Assembly: GCA_964236465.1 (NCBI GenBank)
Contig: CAXSBZ010000006.1
Coordinates: 70,633 to 134,632 of the forward strand
DNA: 64,000 nt
Origin: Mucilaginibacter_A sp964236465
Lineage (GTDB): Bacteria > Bacteroidota > Bacteroidia > Sphingobacteriales > Sphingobacteriaceae
Reading direction: 5' to 3'
Shown: positions 1 to 7,970 of the stretch, in pieces
Position numbering within the stretch: the first letter of the stretch is position 1
How the letters are laid out: each line of letters opens with the position of its first letter
Program-made: the position numbers and the translations under genes
Notes under the pieces: generated by a model
The model's input: the letters and a program-made list of their open reading frames with translations, nothing else
Told to the model about the DNA's origin: nothing
Databases searched by the model: none

Positions 1-386
1 TCATCTTCCGGCGTGCGGGAAATTATTTCGTCTATCGGGTCCAGTTCCAAACTTTCGCCGCTGTCAATGTGCATTCCTAAATTGTCCAAACTGTCCACAT
101 CTGTTTCCAGGGTTTCGTGCGGAATGTATTCGTCCACCGCTTCCGGGTTGGCTTCGTCATAAGTGGAATTAAAATCTTCGCCATTCGTAGCTGCCGTATT
201 ATAAGGATAATCATGCTGATAATCCGGATTATCGCTTTTCACATCGATTTCGTAACTGTTTTTTTCGGCGTTGAATGCCAGATCTTCTTTGTCGGTCCTG
301 TCGCCCAGGTCATCTTTCAGTTTTTTGTCGCGGTCAAGGTTTTCGTCATTACCGGGCAATAATGGATTTGGGTTGCTCATGCTCAT
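1..386 (-). CDS. Partial acidic hypothetical protein, C-terminus outside window
   Basis: An open minus-strand frame runs from an ATG at 384-386 (a second in-frame ATG is at 378-380) to the window edge without a stop, giving about 128 codons. The product is rich in Asp, Glu and Asn, with a segment reading DNLGMHIDSGESLELDP near the edge, and shows no signal peptide or membrane segment. I do not recognise a family. Its strongly non-random charge pattern and divergent arrangement with icd, with 142 bp between the starts, support a real gene. Function unknown. Confidence 0.6.
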   Translation of the reverse strand, partial: MSMSNPNPLLPGNDENLDRDKKLKDDLGDRTDKEDLAFNAEKNSYEIDVKSDNPDYQHDYPYNTAATNGEDFNSTYDEANPEAVDEYIPHETLETDVDSLDNLGMHIDSGESLELDPIDEIISRTPED

Positions 387-491
387 TATATTTTATAGAA
401 CATAAAGAAATTTTTAAGGTAGAAGTTTGCTCCGGCCAACACTTAATTAGGATTTTTACAGGAAATCCGGGTAGCCATAACAGCAATTTTA

Positions 492-499
492 TATATTTG
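492..499 (+). promoter_or_regulatory. Bacteroidota -7 box (TATATTTG) upstream of icd
   Basis: TATATTTG matches the Bacteroidota sigma-ABfr -7 consensus TAnnTTTG and lies 30 bp before the icd ATG. No clear TTTG -33 element is seen at the expected distance, so this is a -7 match only. Confidence 0.45.
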
Positions 500-528
500 A
501 AACGCTAAAATAACCCATAAAAAACGTT

Positions 529-1761
529 ATGCCACAAAAAATTAAAGTAGCCAACCCGGTTGTAGAACTGGATGGCGACGAGATGACACGCATCATCTGG
601 AAATTTATTAAAGATAAACTGATCCTGGCTTACCTGGATTTAGATATTAAATATTATGATTTGGGAATTGAGTACCGTGATGAAACCAACGATCAGGTTA
701 CCATTGATTCTGCAAATGCCATTAAAGAATACGGCGTCGGCATCAAATGTGCTACCATTACGCCGGACGAAGCGCGTGTAGCAGAATTTGGATTGAAACA
801 AATGTGGAAATCGCCGAACGGAACGATCCGGAATATTTTGGACGGAACAGTTTTTCGCGAACCGATTGTGATGAGCAATGTGCCGCGTTTGGTGCCCAAT
901 TGGACAGCTCCGATCTGTATCGGCCGTCATGCTTTTGGCGATCAGTATCGCGCAACCGATTTTGTAACCAAAGGAAAAGGTAAGCTGACCATCAAATTCA
1001 CACCGGAAGACGGCGGCGAAGAGCAATCATTTGAAGTGTATAATTTTAAAGGTGATGGCGTTGCTTTGGCGATGTACAACACAGACGAATCCATCAAAGG
1101 CTTTGCACATGCTTGTTTTAACCAAGCTTTGATGAAAGGTTGGCCACTGTATTTATCAACTAAAAACACGATCCTGAAAAAATACGATGGCCGTTTCAAA
1201 GATATTTTTGAAGAAATTTATCAGCAGGATTACAAAACCAAATTTAAGGAAGCCGGCATCACTTATGAACATCGTTTGATTGACGACATGGTTGCTTCTG
1301 CTTTAAAATGGAACGGTAACTTTGTTTGGGCTTGTAAAAATTATGATGGTGATGTTCAGTCGGATACGGTTGCGCAAGGTTTCGGTTCTTTGGGTTTGAT
1401 GACTTCCACATTGGTTACGCCGGACGGAAAAACGATGGAAGCCGAAGCTGCTCACGGAACGGTTACGCGCCATTACCGAGATTACCAGAACGGAAAACCA
1501 ACTTCTACCAACCCAATTGCTTCTATTTTTGCCTGGACGCGTGGTTTAGAATTTCGCGGGATTTTGGATAACAATCAGGAACTAATCAACTTTTGCAAAA
1601 CGTTGGAACAAGTTTGTATCGAAACCGTAGAAAGCGGCAAAATGACAAAAGACTTAGCCGTTTGTATCCACGGAAATAAAGTAGAGCATGGCCGTGATTA
1701 TCTTTATACAGAAGAATTTTTGGAAGCGATTGATGAAAATTTGAAAGCAAAATTGGGTTAA
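529..1761 (+). CDS. icd: NADP-dependent isocitrate dehydrogenase, eukaryote-like homodimeric type
   Basis: Oxidative decarboxylation of isocitrate to 2-oxoglutarate with NADP+ in the cytoplasmic TCA cycle. The 410-residue length and N-terminal block VVELDGDEMTRIIW identify the homodimeric subfamily II enzyme shared with eukaryotic IDH1/2, not the E. coli type. Isocitrate-binding residues are visible in KSPNGTIRNILDGTVFR (Ser95, Asn97, Arg101, Arg110), and the NADP-binding block HGTVTRHYRD lies near residue 310. The start follows an A-rich leader and a TATATTTG box. It is monocistronic and ends in a hairpin terminator. Full length with no anomalies. Confidence 0.96.
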   Translation: MPQKIKVANPVVELDGDEMTRIIWKFIKDKLILAYLDLDIKYYDLGIEYRDETNDQVTIDSANAIKEYGVGIKCATITPDEARVAEFGLKQMWKSPNGTIRNILDGTVFREPIVMSNVPRLVPNWTAPICIGRHAFGDQYRATDFVTKGKGKLTIKFTPEDGGEEQSFEVYNFKGDGVALAMYNTDESIKGFAHACFNQALMKGWPLYLSTKNTILKKYDGRFKDIFEEIYQQDYKTKFKEAGITYEHRLIDDMVASALKWNGNFVWACKNYDGDVQSDTVAQGFGSLGLMTSTLVTPDGKTMEAEAAHGTVTRHYRDYQNGKPTSTNPIASIFAWTRGLEFRGILDNNQELINFCKTLEQVCIETVESGKMTKDLAVCIHGNKVEHGRDYLYTEEFLEAIDENLKAKLG

Positions 1762-1788
1762 TCAACACTAATTTTGGGTCAATAAAAG

Positions 1789-1827
1789 AAGCACGCTTTT
1801 CAGTTTTTTGAGAGTGTGCTTTTTATT
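1789..1827 (+). terminator. Rho-independent terminator of icd, built on the dispersed motif
   Basis: Arms AAGCACGCT and AGTGTGCTT pair over 9 bp with one G-U and are followed by a T-rich run. The 5' arm contains the end of the dispersed motif TAAAAGAAGCA (1783-1793), so motif and terminator overlap. Confidence 0.7.
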
Positions 1828-1859
1828 TAAAATCCAACTTATCCTTAGTACATTTGAGT

Positions 1860-2018
1860 ATGAAGTTTACGGCAATTATTGAAAAAGGAGAAACTGGATG
1901 GCTTGTTGGCCAGGTAAAAGAAATTCCGGCAGCTTTAGCACAAGGCAAAACAATTGAAGAAGTAAAGGAAAATTTGCTTGATGCTTTAAAATTGATTTTA
2001 GAAGTGAACAATTGTTAA
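1860..2018 (+). CDS. HicB-like small protein
   Basis: A 52-codon frame, MKFTAIIEKGETGWLVGQV..., reads through the pattern of the short HicB-like family: an initial beta strand, GWLVGQVKEIP, then a helix EEVKENLLDALKLILE. The full HicB DNA-binding tail is missing, as in the many stand-alone short HicB-like proteins. It ends 10 bp before the nucleotidyltransferase ATG, so the three genes 1860-2656 are probably one transcript. No HicA-like partner is adjacent. The family call is fairly firm from the pattern; its role here is unknown. Confidence 0.75.
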   Translation: MKFTAIIEKGETGWLVGQVKEIPAALAQGKTIEEVKENLLDALKLILEVNNC

Positions 2019-2028
2019 TTCTTTTGAA

Positions 2029-2319
2029 ATGCAAAACCTAAAATATTACAAGGATATATTGGAACAATTAAAGCCTCAACTAATGTCCAAGTATAGCGTA
2101 AGTTCTTTAGGTCTTTTTGGCTCTATTGTCCGTGATGATTTTACGGATCAGAGCGATATTGATATTGTGGTAAGCTTTAGTAAACCGATTGATATTGATT
2201 TTTTTGATCTGGCAGATGAGTTAGAAGAAATATTGAATCGTAAAGTTGATTTGGTTTCCAGAAACGGAATTAAACCAAGATACTATGAAGCAATTGAACC
2301 GGAAATTTTATATGTCTGA
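2029..2319 (+). CDS. MNT-type nucleotidyltransferase antitoxin (MntA-like)
   Basis: A 96-residue minimal nucleotidyltransferase. The signature GLFGSIVRDDFTDQSDIDIVV (residues about 27-48) carries the GS box and the two catalytic Asp residues of SDID that bind metal-ATP. In characterised MntA-HepT pairs the MNT protein neutralises the HEPN toxin by transferring AMP groups onto a Tyr next to the RX4HXY motif. Here the next gene has exactly that motif, and its start codon overlaps the end of this gene by 8 bp, indicating translational coupling. Confidence 0.9.
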   Translation: MQNLKYYKDILEQLKPQLMSKYSVSSLGLFGSIVRDDFTDQSDIDIVVSFSKPIDIDFFDLADELEEILNRKVDLVSRNGIKPRYYEAIEPEILYV

Positions 2320-2656
2320 ACGCGAGCCGAACTTATTATTCAAGGACATGTTAGACAGTGCTGAAAAAATAATTAGATACACTTCTGAACATACTAAGGA
2401 CGATTTCTTAAACGATCAAAAAACAATTGATGCAGTTATTAGAAATTTTGAAATTATAGGGGAAGCAGCTAACCGGCCTCCGGAGGCATCCAAAGCTAAA
2501 CTTCCAAACTTAGCTTGGAGCAAGTTGAGAGGTTTTAGAAATAGGCTTGTTCATGATTATATCGGTATCGATTATGAATTGGTTTGGACAACCAAAAGCA
2601 AAATATTGCCCGAACTAATTTCATCCATAAAAAGTTTATTAAATATTTTAGAATAG
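2312..2656 (+). CDS. HEPN ribonuclease toxin (HepT-like, DUF86)
   Basis: About 114 residues starting at ATG 2312, inside the last codons of the MNT gene. A longer in-frame start at 2246 would bury most of the gene in the antitoxin and is rejected. The HEPN motif RX4HXY is seen as RNRLVHDY near residue 78: Arg and His are the RNase residues and Tyr the AMPylation target. The upstream helix block DAVIRNFEIIGEAA is typical of DUF86. Known family members cleave tRNA or mRNA ends; the target here cannot be told from sequence. Confidence 0.9.
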   Translation: MSEREPNLLFKDMLDSAEKIIRYTSEHTKDDFLNDQKTIDAVIRNFEIIGEAANRPPEASKAKLPNLAWSKLRGFRNRLVHDYIGIDYELVWTTKSKILPELISSIKSLLNILE

Positions 2657-2669
2657 AATAGCTCTTGTA

Positions 2670-3653
2670 ATGAATCCAAAACTATATCCTTTAAAATTCA
2701 AAACCATCTTTAAAGATAAAATTTGGGGTGGCGAAAAAATAAAATCTGTTTTGCACAAAGACTTTTCGCCACTGCCAAACTGCGGCGAAACTTGGGAAGT
2801 TTCCGGCGTAAAAGGTGATATTTCGGTAGTTGCGGATGGCGAATTGGAAGGCAAAGCTTTAACAGATTTGCTGGATGAATACAAAGGCGAGCTGGCCGGA
2901 AATAAAATTTATGAAAAATTTGGGAATGAATTTCCGCTGCTGATCAAGTTTATTGATGCCAATGATGACCTTTCCATCCAGGTTCATCCCGATGATGAAT
3001 TAGGAAAAAAACGGCATAATTCTTTTGGCAAAACAGAAATGTGGTATGTGTTGCAGGCTGATCCCGGCTCAACTTTAATCTCCGGTTTCAATCAGCAAGT
3101 GGATGAAAAACTTTATGTTGATAAACTCAACAGCGGCCATATCATGGATATTTTGAACAAAGAAGATGTGGCACAAGGTGATATTTTCTTTCTGCCAGCA
3201 GGCCGCGTGCATACCATTGGAAAGGGTTTATTGATTGCCGAAATCCAGCAAACTTCGGATATTACGTACCGGATTTATGATTTTGATCGCGTGGACGATC
3301 AAGGCCAAAAGCGTGAATTGCATACCGAACAAGCTTTGGCCGCTTTAGATTACAAAGTTTATTCGGAGTACAAATCTGTTTATCCGCAGAAAAAAAATGA
3401 AATTGTTGAGGCTGTAACTTGTCAGTATTTTACAACCAATGTTTTAAACTTCAACCAAAATACAAGCCGTGATTATGCAAACTTGGATTCTTTTGTGATC
3501 CATGTTTGTGTGGAAGGAAATTATGATTTGGTTTATGATCAGCAAAAAATAGCGGTTCAAAAAGGCGATTGCGTGTTGATACCAAATGTGATAAAAAACA
3601 TTCAACTAGAAACTACAGCCGCTTTTAAAGTTTTGGAAACTTACGTTGGATAA
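2670..3653 (+). CDS. manA: Mannose-6-phosphate isomerase, class I cupin type
   Basis: Interconverts mannose-6-phosphate and fructose-6-phosphate in the cytoplasm, feeding GDP-sugar synthesis. The 327-residue protein has the N-terminal block KFKTIFKDKIWGG and the zinc ligands of type I PMI: QVHPDD (104-109), Glu123 in KTEMWY and His181 in GRVHTIGKG, with the catalytic Arg201 region TYRIYDFDR. Length fits the short bacterial (YvyI/ManA-Firmicutes-like) form. It begins 14 bp after the HEPN toxin but is probably independent. Convergent with the DUF2231-Rieske gene, with a shared hairpin between them. Confidence 0.92.
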   Translation: MNPKLYPLKFKTIFKDKIWGGEKIKSVLHKDFSPLPNCGETWEVSGVKGDISVVADGELEGKALTDLLDEYKGELAGNKIYEKFGNEFPLLIKFIDANDDLSIQVHPDDELGKKRHNSFGKTEMWYVLQADPGSTLISGFNQQVDEKLYVDKLNSGHIMDILNKEDVAQGDIFFLPAGRVHTIGKGLLIAEIQQTSDITYRIYDFDRVDDQGQKRELHTEQALAALDYKVYSEYKSVYPQKKNEIVEAVTCQYFTTNVLNFNQNTSRDYANLDSFVIHVCVEGNYDLVYDQQKIAVQKGDCVLIPNVIKNIQLETTAAFKVLETYVG

Positions 3654-3668
3654 ACCAAAATTTAGTGC

Positions 3669-3709
3669 ATAAAAGAAGCATCGTTAAATTACAACGATGC
3701 TTCTTTTAT
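3669..3709. terminator. Bidirectional terminator: inverted pair of the dispersed motif
   Basis: Two copies of ATAAAAGAAGCATCGTT face each other as perfect 17-nt arms (3669-3685 and 3693-3709) around a 7-nt loop. The hairpin lies between the convergent manA and DUF2231-Rieske genes, with A-rich and T-rich flanks on both sides, and can terminate both. Confidence 0.75.
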
Positions 3710-3732
3710 CCTATCAAAAACTCAATTGTAAT

Positions 3733-4614
3733 TTATTTTTGGAGCCTAACTTCTATCTGACCATTCGTGATCTGAACTTCAAATTTTGGCTGAGGTTCTG
3801 TTGCCGGCCCAGAAATCACGCTGCCATCTTTCAAAGAAAAGTTGGAATGGTGCCACGGACAAACTACACTGCAATCTTCTTTTAATTCACCATCGCAAAG
3901 CGGGCCGCCCAAATGAGAACAGGTGTTGGCAATGGCATAAATTTGTCCGTTTTGCTTCACCAGCAACACTGAAATTTCTCCTGCTTTTGCGGCTGTCATT
4001 TTATTTTCTGCTAATTCATTTTCCGGCAAAATCGCTATAAAATCCTGCGGATATTCTGCTGAAATGGCTGTATGATCCACGCCAACTTGCTCATTATAAA
4101 CCAAATGGCCGCCTAAATATGCTGCCACGCCCACCAAGCTATAACCCAGCATGGATAGCGCAATGGCCGTTCCGCGGTCCTTTTTGTTCTTTCTAAGCGC
4201 GTAGGAAGTTGCATAAAGTGCTGTTGCGCCCATGTTCAGGATGCCGTGCATCAAACCGATTTTCTGCTTCTTTTTAGTTGTGCCGCTCCAGTCTGTAATG
4301 CCACTAACCATCGAACCACATGCGCCCAACAGTCCGATCCCGATTGCCGCATCAGAACCATTTGCGTATTTTTTCTTACCCAAAAGTTCCAGGCCGTCCA
4401 GCACTGCCGAAGCGGTCCAGGCACCAACCGGCACGTCCGTAATAATTGGGTGTAACGGATGGCCAAGCCAAGTTCCGTGCAAAAAATTCTTGATTTTCTG
4501 CCCGGCTTCTCCGCCGGATTTAAAAGCACCGATCACTGCCGGACGCAACTTCTCACCTGCTTCGCCCAGCCATTCCTGTTCTGTTATTGCGTTAATAAAT
4601 TTATTCTCTGCCAT
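3733..4614 (-). CDS. DUF2231 membrane domain fused to Rieske [2Fe-2S] domain
   Basis: A 293-residue protein with an N-terminal DUF2231 part (HPLHPIITDVPVGAW and several hydrophobic helices to about residue 180) and a C-terminal Rieske ferredoxin domain. The iron-sulfur ligands are visible as C232-x-H234 and C252-x-x-H255 (CSHLGGPLC ... CPWHHSNF). The fusion suggests a membrane-anchored electron carrier; the substrate is unknown. The start at 4614 is the first Met of the DUF2231 block. Monocistronic on the minus strand. Confidence 0.88.
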   Translation of the reverse strand: MAENKFINAITEQEWLGEAGEKLRPAVIGAFKSGGEAGQKIKNFLHGTWLGHPLHPIITDVPVGAWTASAVLDGLELLGKKKYANGSDAAIGIGLLGACGSMVSGITDWSGTTKKKQKIGLMHGILNMGATALYATSYALRKNKKDRGTAIALSMLGYSLVGVAAYLGGHLVYNEQVGVDHTAISAEYPQDFIAILPENELAENKMTAAKAGEISVLLVKQNGQIYAIANTCSHLGGPLCDGELKEDCSVVCPWHHSNFSLKDGSVISGPATEPQPKFEVQITNGQIEVRLQK

Positions 4615-4701
4615 AATTTTGTTTGTGTTGCTATTTCACAATAACCGTAGTTGATGACAACTGTTTTGATTAAGCTTAATGCTTCTTTTATCGGTATAAA
4701 A

Positions 4702-5424
4702 TTATTGTCTGAAAACTTCAAACTTTTCCCAGAAACCATCTTTTGGTAGCGGTGCCAGGATGTTTATCAGTTCTTTTTTTACAGGATGGATAAACTGCAA
4801 TCTTTTAGCGTGCAAGCAAATACTTTTTTTCAAGCTGCCGCGCGGATAACCGTATTTATTATCGCCCACAATTGGGCAGCCTAAAGTAGAAAGCTGCACC
4901 CTAATTTGATGCGGACGGCCACTGATTGGGTCAACTTCGATTAAATAATAACCGTTCAATTCGCCAATCAGCTTGTAATTCAACTCTGCGCGCTGACTTC
5001 CGGCAACTTCTTTGTTATGCGGCGTGGTTACGTTTTTCTGCTGATTTTTGACCAACCAATGCACCAGGTTTCCGCTTTCCGGAACTGGTTTATTGCGCAC
5101 CACGGCCCAATAAGTTTTGTGCATATCGCGGCTTTTAAACAATTCGTTCACCCGTTCTAAAGCTTTGCTGGTTTTGGCAAATAAAATTACGCCGCTTACC
5201 GGCCGGTCCAGCCGGTGCACCACGCCCAAAAAAGCACCATTTGGTTTATTGTATTTCTGGGCGATGTATCGCTTCACTTTTTCATCCAGCGGCTCGTCTC
5301 CGGTTTCATCTACCTGCACAATATCGCCTGCGCGTTTGTTTATAGCGATCAGATGGTTGTCTTCATATAAAATATCTTTCGGACTGATGTCAGCAGGAGT
5401 TGGAATATATTGAGATTGGCGCAT
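4702..5424 (-). CDS. RluA-family RNA pseudouridine synthase
   Basis: Isomerises uridine to pseudouridine in rRNA or tRNA. The 240-residue protein shows the catalytic RluA motif HRLDRPVSGVILFAKT (residues 70-85, nucleophile Asp73) and the late motif GRPHQIRVQL. It lacks an N-terminal S4 domain, so it is of the short RluA/RluC-like kind and the modified position cannot be assigned. Its ATG (5422-5424) lies inside a short segment that is repeated at 5566. The dispersed motif (variant TAAAAGAAGTA) is 17 bp upstream. Confidence 0.9.
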   Translation of the reverse strand: MRQSQYIPTPADISPKDILYEDNHLIAINKRAGDIVQVDETGDEPLDEKVKRYIAQKYNKPNGAFLGVVHRLDRPVSGVILFAKTSKALERVNELFKSRDMHKTYWAVVRNKPVPESGNLVHWLVKNQQKNVTTPHNKEVAGSQRAELNYKLIGELNGYYLIEVDPISGRPHQIRVQLSTLGCPIVGDNKYGYPRGSLKKSICLHAKRLQFIHPVKKELINILAPLPKDGFWEKFEVFRQ

Positions 5425-5610
5425 GAGGTTTTTATGTGGATAAAAGAAGTATTGGGGTTTTTGTCATGCCGAACCTTTTTCGGCATCTCATTAGAAGGGT
5501 TTTGATCTATCAAGAGGGATCCTGAAACAAGTTCAGGATGACAAAACAAGCATATTGAGAAGTACGCATGAAGTTTTTATGTGGATAAAAGAAGTATTGT
5601 ATTTTTTGTC
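5421..5610. repeat. Duplicated leader segment of the rluA-like gene
   Basis: The segment GCATGAGGTTTTTATGTGG plus TAAAAGAAGTATTG (from 5421) recurs with one change from 5566 (GCATGAAGTTTTTATGTGG). Each copy is followed directly by a different inverted repeat (5462-5543 and 5607-5696). The first copy includes the start codon of the pseudouridine synthase. Confidence 0.8.
5462..5543. repeat. Intergenic inverted repeat (TGTCATgCCGAA ... TTCAGGATGACA)
   Basis: An about 80-bp element with complementary ends (TGTCAT/ATGACA) and the inner palindrome CCTGAAACAAGTTCAGG. This type of short intergenic repeat is common in Bacteroidota genomes. Confidence 0.7.
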
Positions 5611-5696
5611 ATTTCGACCCAAAGGGAGAAATCTTCTTCAAAGCGATTTAGGCCTTTATTGTTGAGTGGAGATTTCTCCCTGCGGTCGAAATGACA
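5607..5696. repeat. Intergenic inverted repeat (TGTCATTTCGACC ... GGTCGAAATGACA)
   Basis: A 90-bp element with long complementary arms: TGTCATTTCGACC, then GGGAGAAATC, mirrored by GATTTCTCCC and GGTCGAAATGACA. It belongs to a different family from its neighbour at 5462-5543 and has no coding capacity. Confidence 0.8.
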
Positions 5697-5716
5697 ACCT
5701 GAAATAGGATAACAAA

Positions 5717-6532
5717 TCAATACTGCTCCTTCTCTCCCGGAAAATCCTTTGATTTCACATCTGCAATGTAAGATTTTACGGCACCGCTCATTTCTTCAAA
5801 CAAGTTCAAATACTGGCGTAAAAACCTGGGTTTGAAGCCTTTATTCAACCCCAGCATATCATGGATCACCAAAACCTGCCCGTCGCAGCCGCTGCCGGCA
5901 CCAATTCCGATAGTTGGGATGGTTAAAGAATCCGTTACTTCCTGCGCCAGTTTTGCCGGGATTTTTTCCAGCACCACTCCAAAACAACCGGCCTGCTGCA
6001 AAGCCAGCGCATCGGTTTTAAGCTTGTTGGCTTCGGCTTCTTCTTTAGCGCGAACAGTGTAGGTTCCAAATTTATAGATCGATTGTGGCGTTAAACCCAA
6101 ATGGCCCATCACCGGGATTCCGGCCGCCAAAATACGGATGACAGATTCTACAATCTCCGTTCCGCCTTCCATTTTTACGGCGTGCGCACCGGCTTCTTTC
6201 ATGATGCGGATGGCAGAATATAAAGCTTCTTTGGAGTTGCCCTGATAAGAGCCAAAAGGCAAATCTACTACCACCAACGCTTTTTTGGCCGCCCGAACCA
6301 CAGACGAAGCATGATAAATCATCTGATCCAACGTAATCGGCAGCGTCGTTTCATGTCCGGCCATCACGTTGGAAGCCGAATCACCTACCAAAATCACGTC
6401 CATCCCGGCATCTTCCACCACCGCAGCCATCGAAAAATCATAAGCCGTCAGCATAGCAATCTTCTCACCGCGCTGCTTCATTTCCTGCAAAGTATTGGTG
6501 GTAATGCGCTTAACTTCTTTATTTACAGACAT
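5717..6532 (-). CDS. panB: 3-methyl-2-oxobutanoate hydroxymethyltransferase
   Basis: Makes ketopantoate from 2-oxoisovalerate and 5,10-methylene-tetrahydrofolate in pantothenate/CoA synthesis. The 271-residue protein keeps the Mg2+ and substrate residues: GDS at 50-52, Asp90 in VVVDLPFGSY, Lys120 and Glu122 in VKMEGG, and the catalytic Glu189 in VVLEKIPAKLA. Length is normal. It is divergent from carA. On its own strand a TAAAAACAGTA variant of the dispersed motif sits about 10 bp before the ATG. Confidence 0.96.
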   Translation of the reverse strand: MSVNKEVKRITTNTLQEMKQRGEKIAMLTAYDFSMAAVVEDAGMDVILVGDSASNVMAGHETTLPITLDQMIYHASSVVRAAKKALVVVDLPFGSYQGNSKEALYSAIRIMKEAGAHAVKMEGGTEIVESVIRILAAGIPVMGHLGLTPQSIYKFGTYTVRAKEEAEANKLKTDALALQQAGCFGVVLEKIPAKLAQEVTDSLTIPTIGIGAGSGCDGQVLVIHDMLGLNKGFKPRFLRQYLNLFEEMSGAVKSYIADVKSKDFPGEKEQY

Positions 6533-6630
6533 ATTATACTGTTTTTACTGTAGTTTTTTTGAAGCCGTAAATGTAGAATAACCAATTGTAAATTCATTCA
6601 ATCAGACTTCTAAAAATCAGCCGGAAAATC

Positions 6631-6638
6631 TACCTTTG
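6631..6638 (+). promoter_or_regulatory. Bacteroidota -7 box (TACCTTTG) upstream of carA
   Basis: TACCTTTG fits TAnnTTTG and lies about 104 bp before the carA start. No convincing -33 element is seen. A T-variant of the dispersed motif lies between it and the gene (6709-6719). Confidence 0.35.
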
Positions 6639-6741
6639 TCTCCTGTGGATACAGATTTCCGTTTTTGCAATTTCCTGCACGTTTCACATTTGGTTTTCCT
6701 TCGGGGAATACTTCTTTTATCTACCTTTTTTTTGATCCAAC

Positions 6742-7854
6742 ATGACTAATTTCACCAAATTGCCTGCCGTTTTGTTATTGGCCGACGGCACTGTTTACCA
6801 CGGAAAAGCTGCCGGAAAAATCGGTACAACGGTGGGCGAAATCTGCTTCAATACCGGCATGACGGGCTATCAGGAAATTTTTACTGATCCCTCCTATTTT
6901 GGGCAAATCATGGTAACCACCAACGCGCATATCGGCAATTACGGCATCCATCATGATGAAACAGAATCCGGGCAAATTCAAATTGCCGGCCTGGTTTGCA
7001 AAAATTACAACATCCAGTACAGCCGTAAAGAAGCCGATTTATCCATTCAGGATTACTTTCAGGAGCAAAATATTGTGTCGATTTCGGATATTGATACCCG
7101 CGAATTAGTTCGTCATATCCGTGATAAAGGTGCGATGAACGCGATTATTTCTTCGGAGGTTTTGGATTTGGAAGAATTGAAAACCAAGCTGGACGAAGTG
7201 CCTTCCATGGACGGACTTGAACTTTCATCACAAGTTTCTACCAACGAAACGTATGATATTGGTGATGAAAATTCCAAATATCGTGTGGCCGTTTTGGATT
7301 TGGGCGTGAAGAAAAACATCCTGCGCAACTTTTCAGAGCGTGGCGTTTTTGCCCGCGTTTTTCCTTCTTATACTACTTTTGAGGAAATGCAGGAATTTAA
7401 TCCCACTGGTTATTTTATCTCGAATGGTCCCGGCGATCCGGCGGCAATGGATTATGCCATCAACACTGTAAAAAATATTTTGGAAGCTGATAAACCGATG
7501 TTTGGCATTTGTTTGGGCCATCAATTGCTGGCTTTGGCAAATGATATCCCGACGGAGAAAATGTTTAACGGACATCGCGGTATTAATCACCCGGTCAAAA
7601 ATATCATCAAAAACCATTGCGAAGTAACTTCTCAAAACCACGGTTTTGGCGTGGTGCAGGATGCGGTAAGGAATTCTGATAAAGTAGAAATCACGCACAT
7701 CAACCTGAACGACAATTCGATTGAAGGCATCCGCGTAAAAGGTAAAAACGCATTTTCGGTTCAATATCATCCGGAAGCTTCTCCCGGGCCACATGATTCC
7801 CGCTATTTATTTGATGATTTTGTGGAGATGATGGGGAACTCGGAAGAAGTTTAA
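6742..7854 (+). CDS. carA: Carbamoyl-phosphate synthase small subunit (glutaminase)
   Basis: Hydrolyses glutamine and delivers ammonia to CarB for carbamoyl phosphate, used for arginine and pyrimidines. The 370-residue protein has the N-terminal CPSase block and a class I amidotransferase domain with the catalytic triad Cys257 (GICLGHQ), His343 and Glu345 (YHPEAS). Full length. carB is not in this window; the next gene is an AT-rich nuclease gene that separates carA from a second, decayed copy of its own 3' end at 9630-9792. Confidence 0.95.
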   Translation: MTNFTKLPAVLLLADGTVYHGKAAGKIGTTVGEICFNTGMTGYQEIFTDPSYFGQIMVTTNAHIGNYGIHHDETESGQIQIAGLVCKNYNIQYSRKEADLSIQDYFQEQNIVSISDIDTRELVRHIRDKGAMNAIISSEVLDLEELKTKLDEVPSMDGLELSSQVSTNETYDIGDENSKYRVAVLDLGVKKNILRNFSERGVFARVFPSYTTFEEMQEFNPTGYFISNGPGDPAAMDYAINTVKNILEADKPMFGICLGHQLLALANDIPTEKMFNGHRGINHPVKNIIKNHCEVTSQNHGFGVVQDAVRNSDKVEITHINLNDNSIEGIRVKGKNAFSVQYHPEASPGPHDSRYLFDDFVEMMGNSEEV

Positions 7855-7932
7855 AAATTTTAGTTGATTGATAGAAAGGCTGCCTGTAAAAAGGTGGCCT
7901 TTTTTGTTGATGCTGTTTTTTACAGGATAAAG
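7771..7932 (+). repeat. carA 3' end plus terminator, copy 1 (intact)
   Basis: The last 28 codons of carA, its terminator and the following TGATGCTGTTTTTTA. The same stretch recurs at 9630-9792 with scattered substitutions (roughly 85% identical by eye), and the part after the stop codon recurs at 13541-13640. Confidence 0.85.
7875..7905 (+). terminator. Rho-independent terminator of carA
   Basis: AAAGGCTGCCT and AGGTGGCCTTT pair over 11 bp in RNA (two G-U wobbles) around a 6-nt loop, followed by TTTTT. Confidence 0.8.
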
Positions 7933-7970
7933 TTTATTACATTAGAAAAACTAAAAAGAAATAAAAGATC

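Noticed and set aside
640..1026. Minus-strand open frame of 128 codons
   Set aside because: Shadow of icd, no family features.
2246..2311. Longer start for the HEPN toxin
   Set aside because: It would overlap the antitoxin by 74 bp and adds sequence unlike HepT; ATG 2312 gives the family length.
4232..4654. Plus-strand open frame of 140 codons
   Set aside because: Antisense to the well-supported DUF2231-Rieske gene; Pro/Cys/His-rich shadow product.
7333..7794. Minus-strand open frame of 153 codons
   Set aside because: Shadow of carA.
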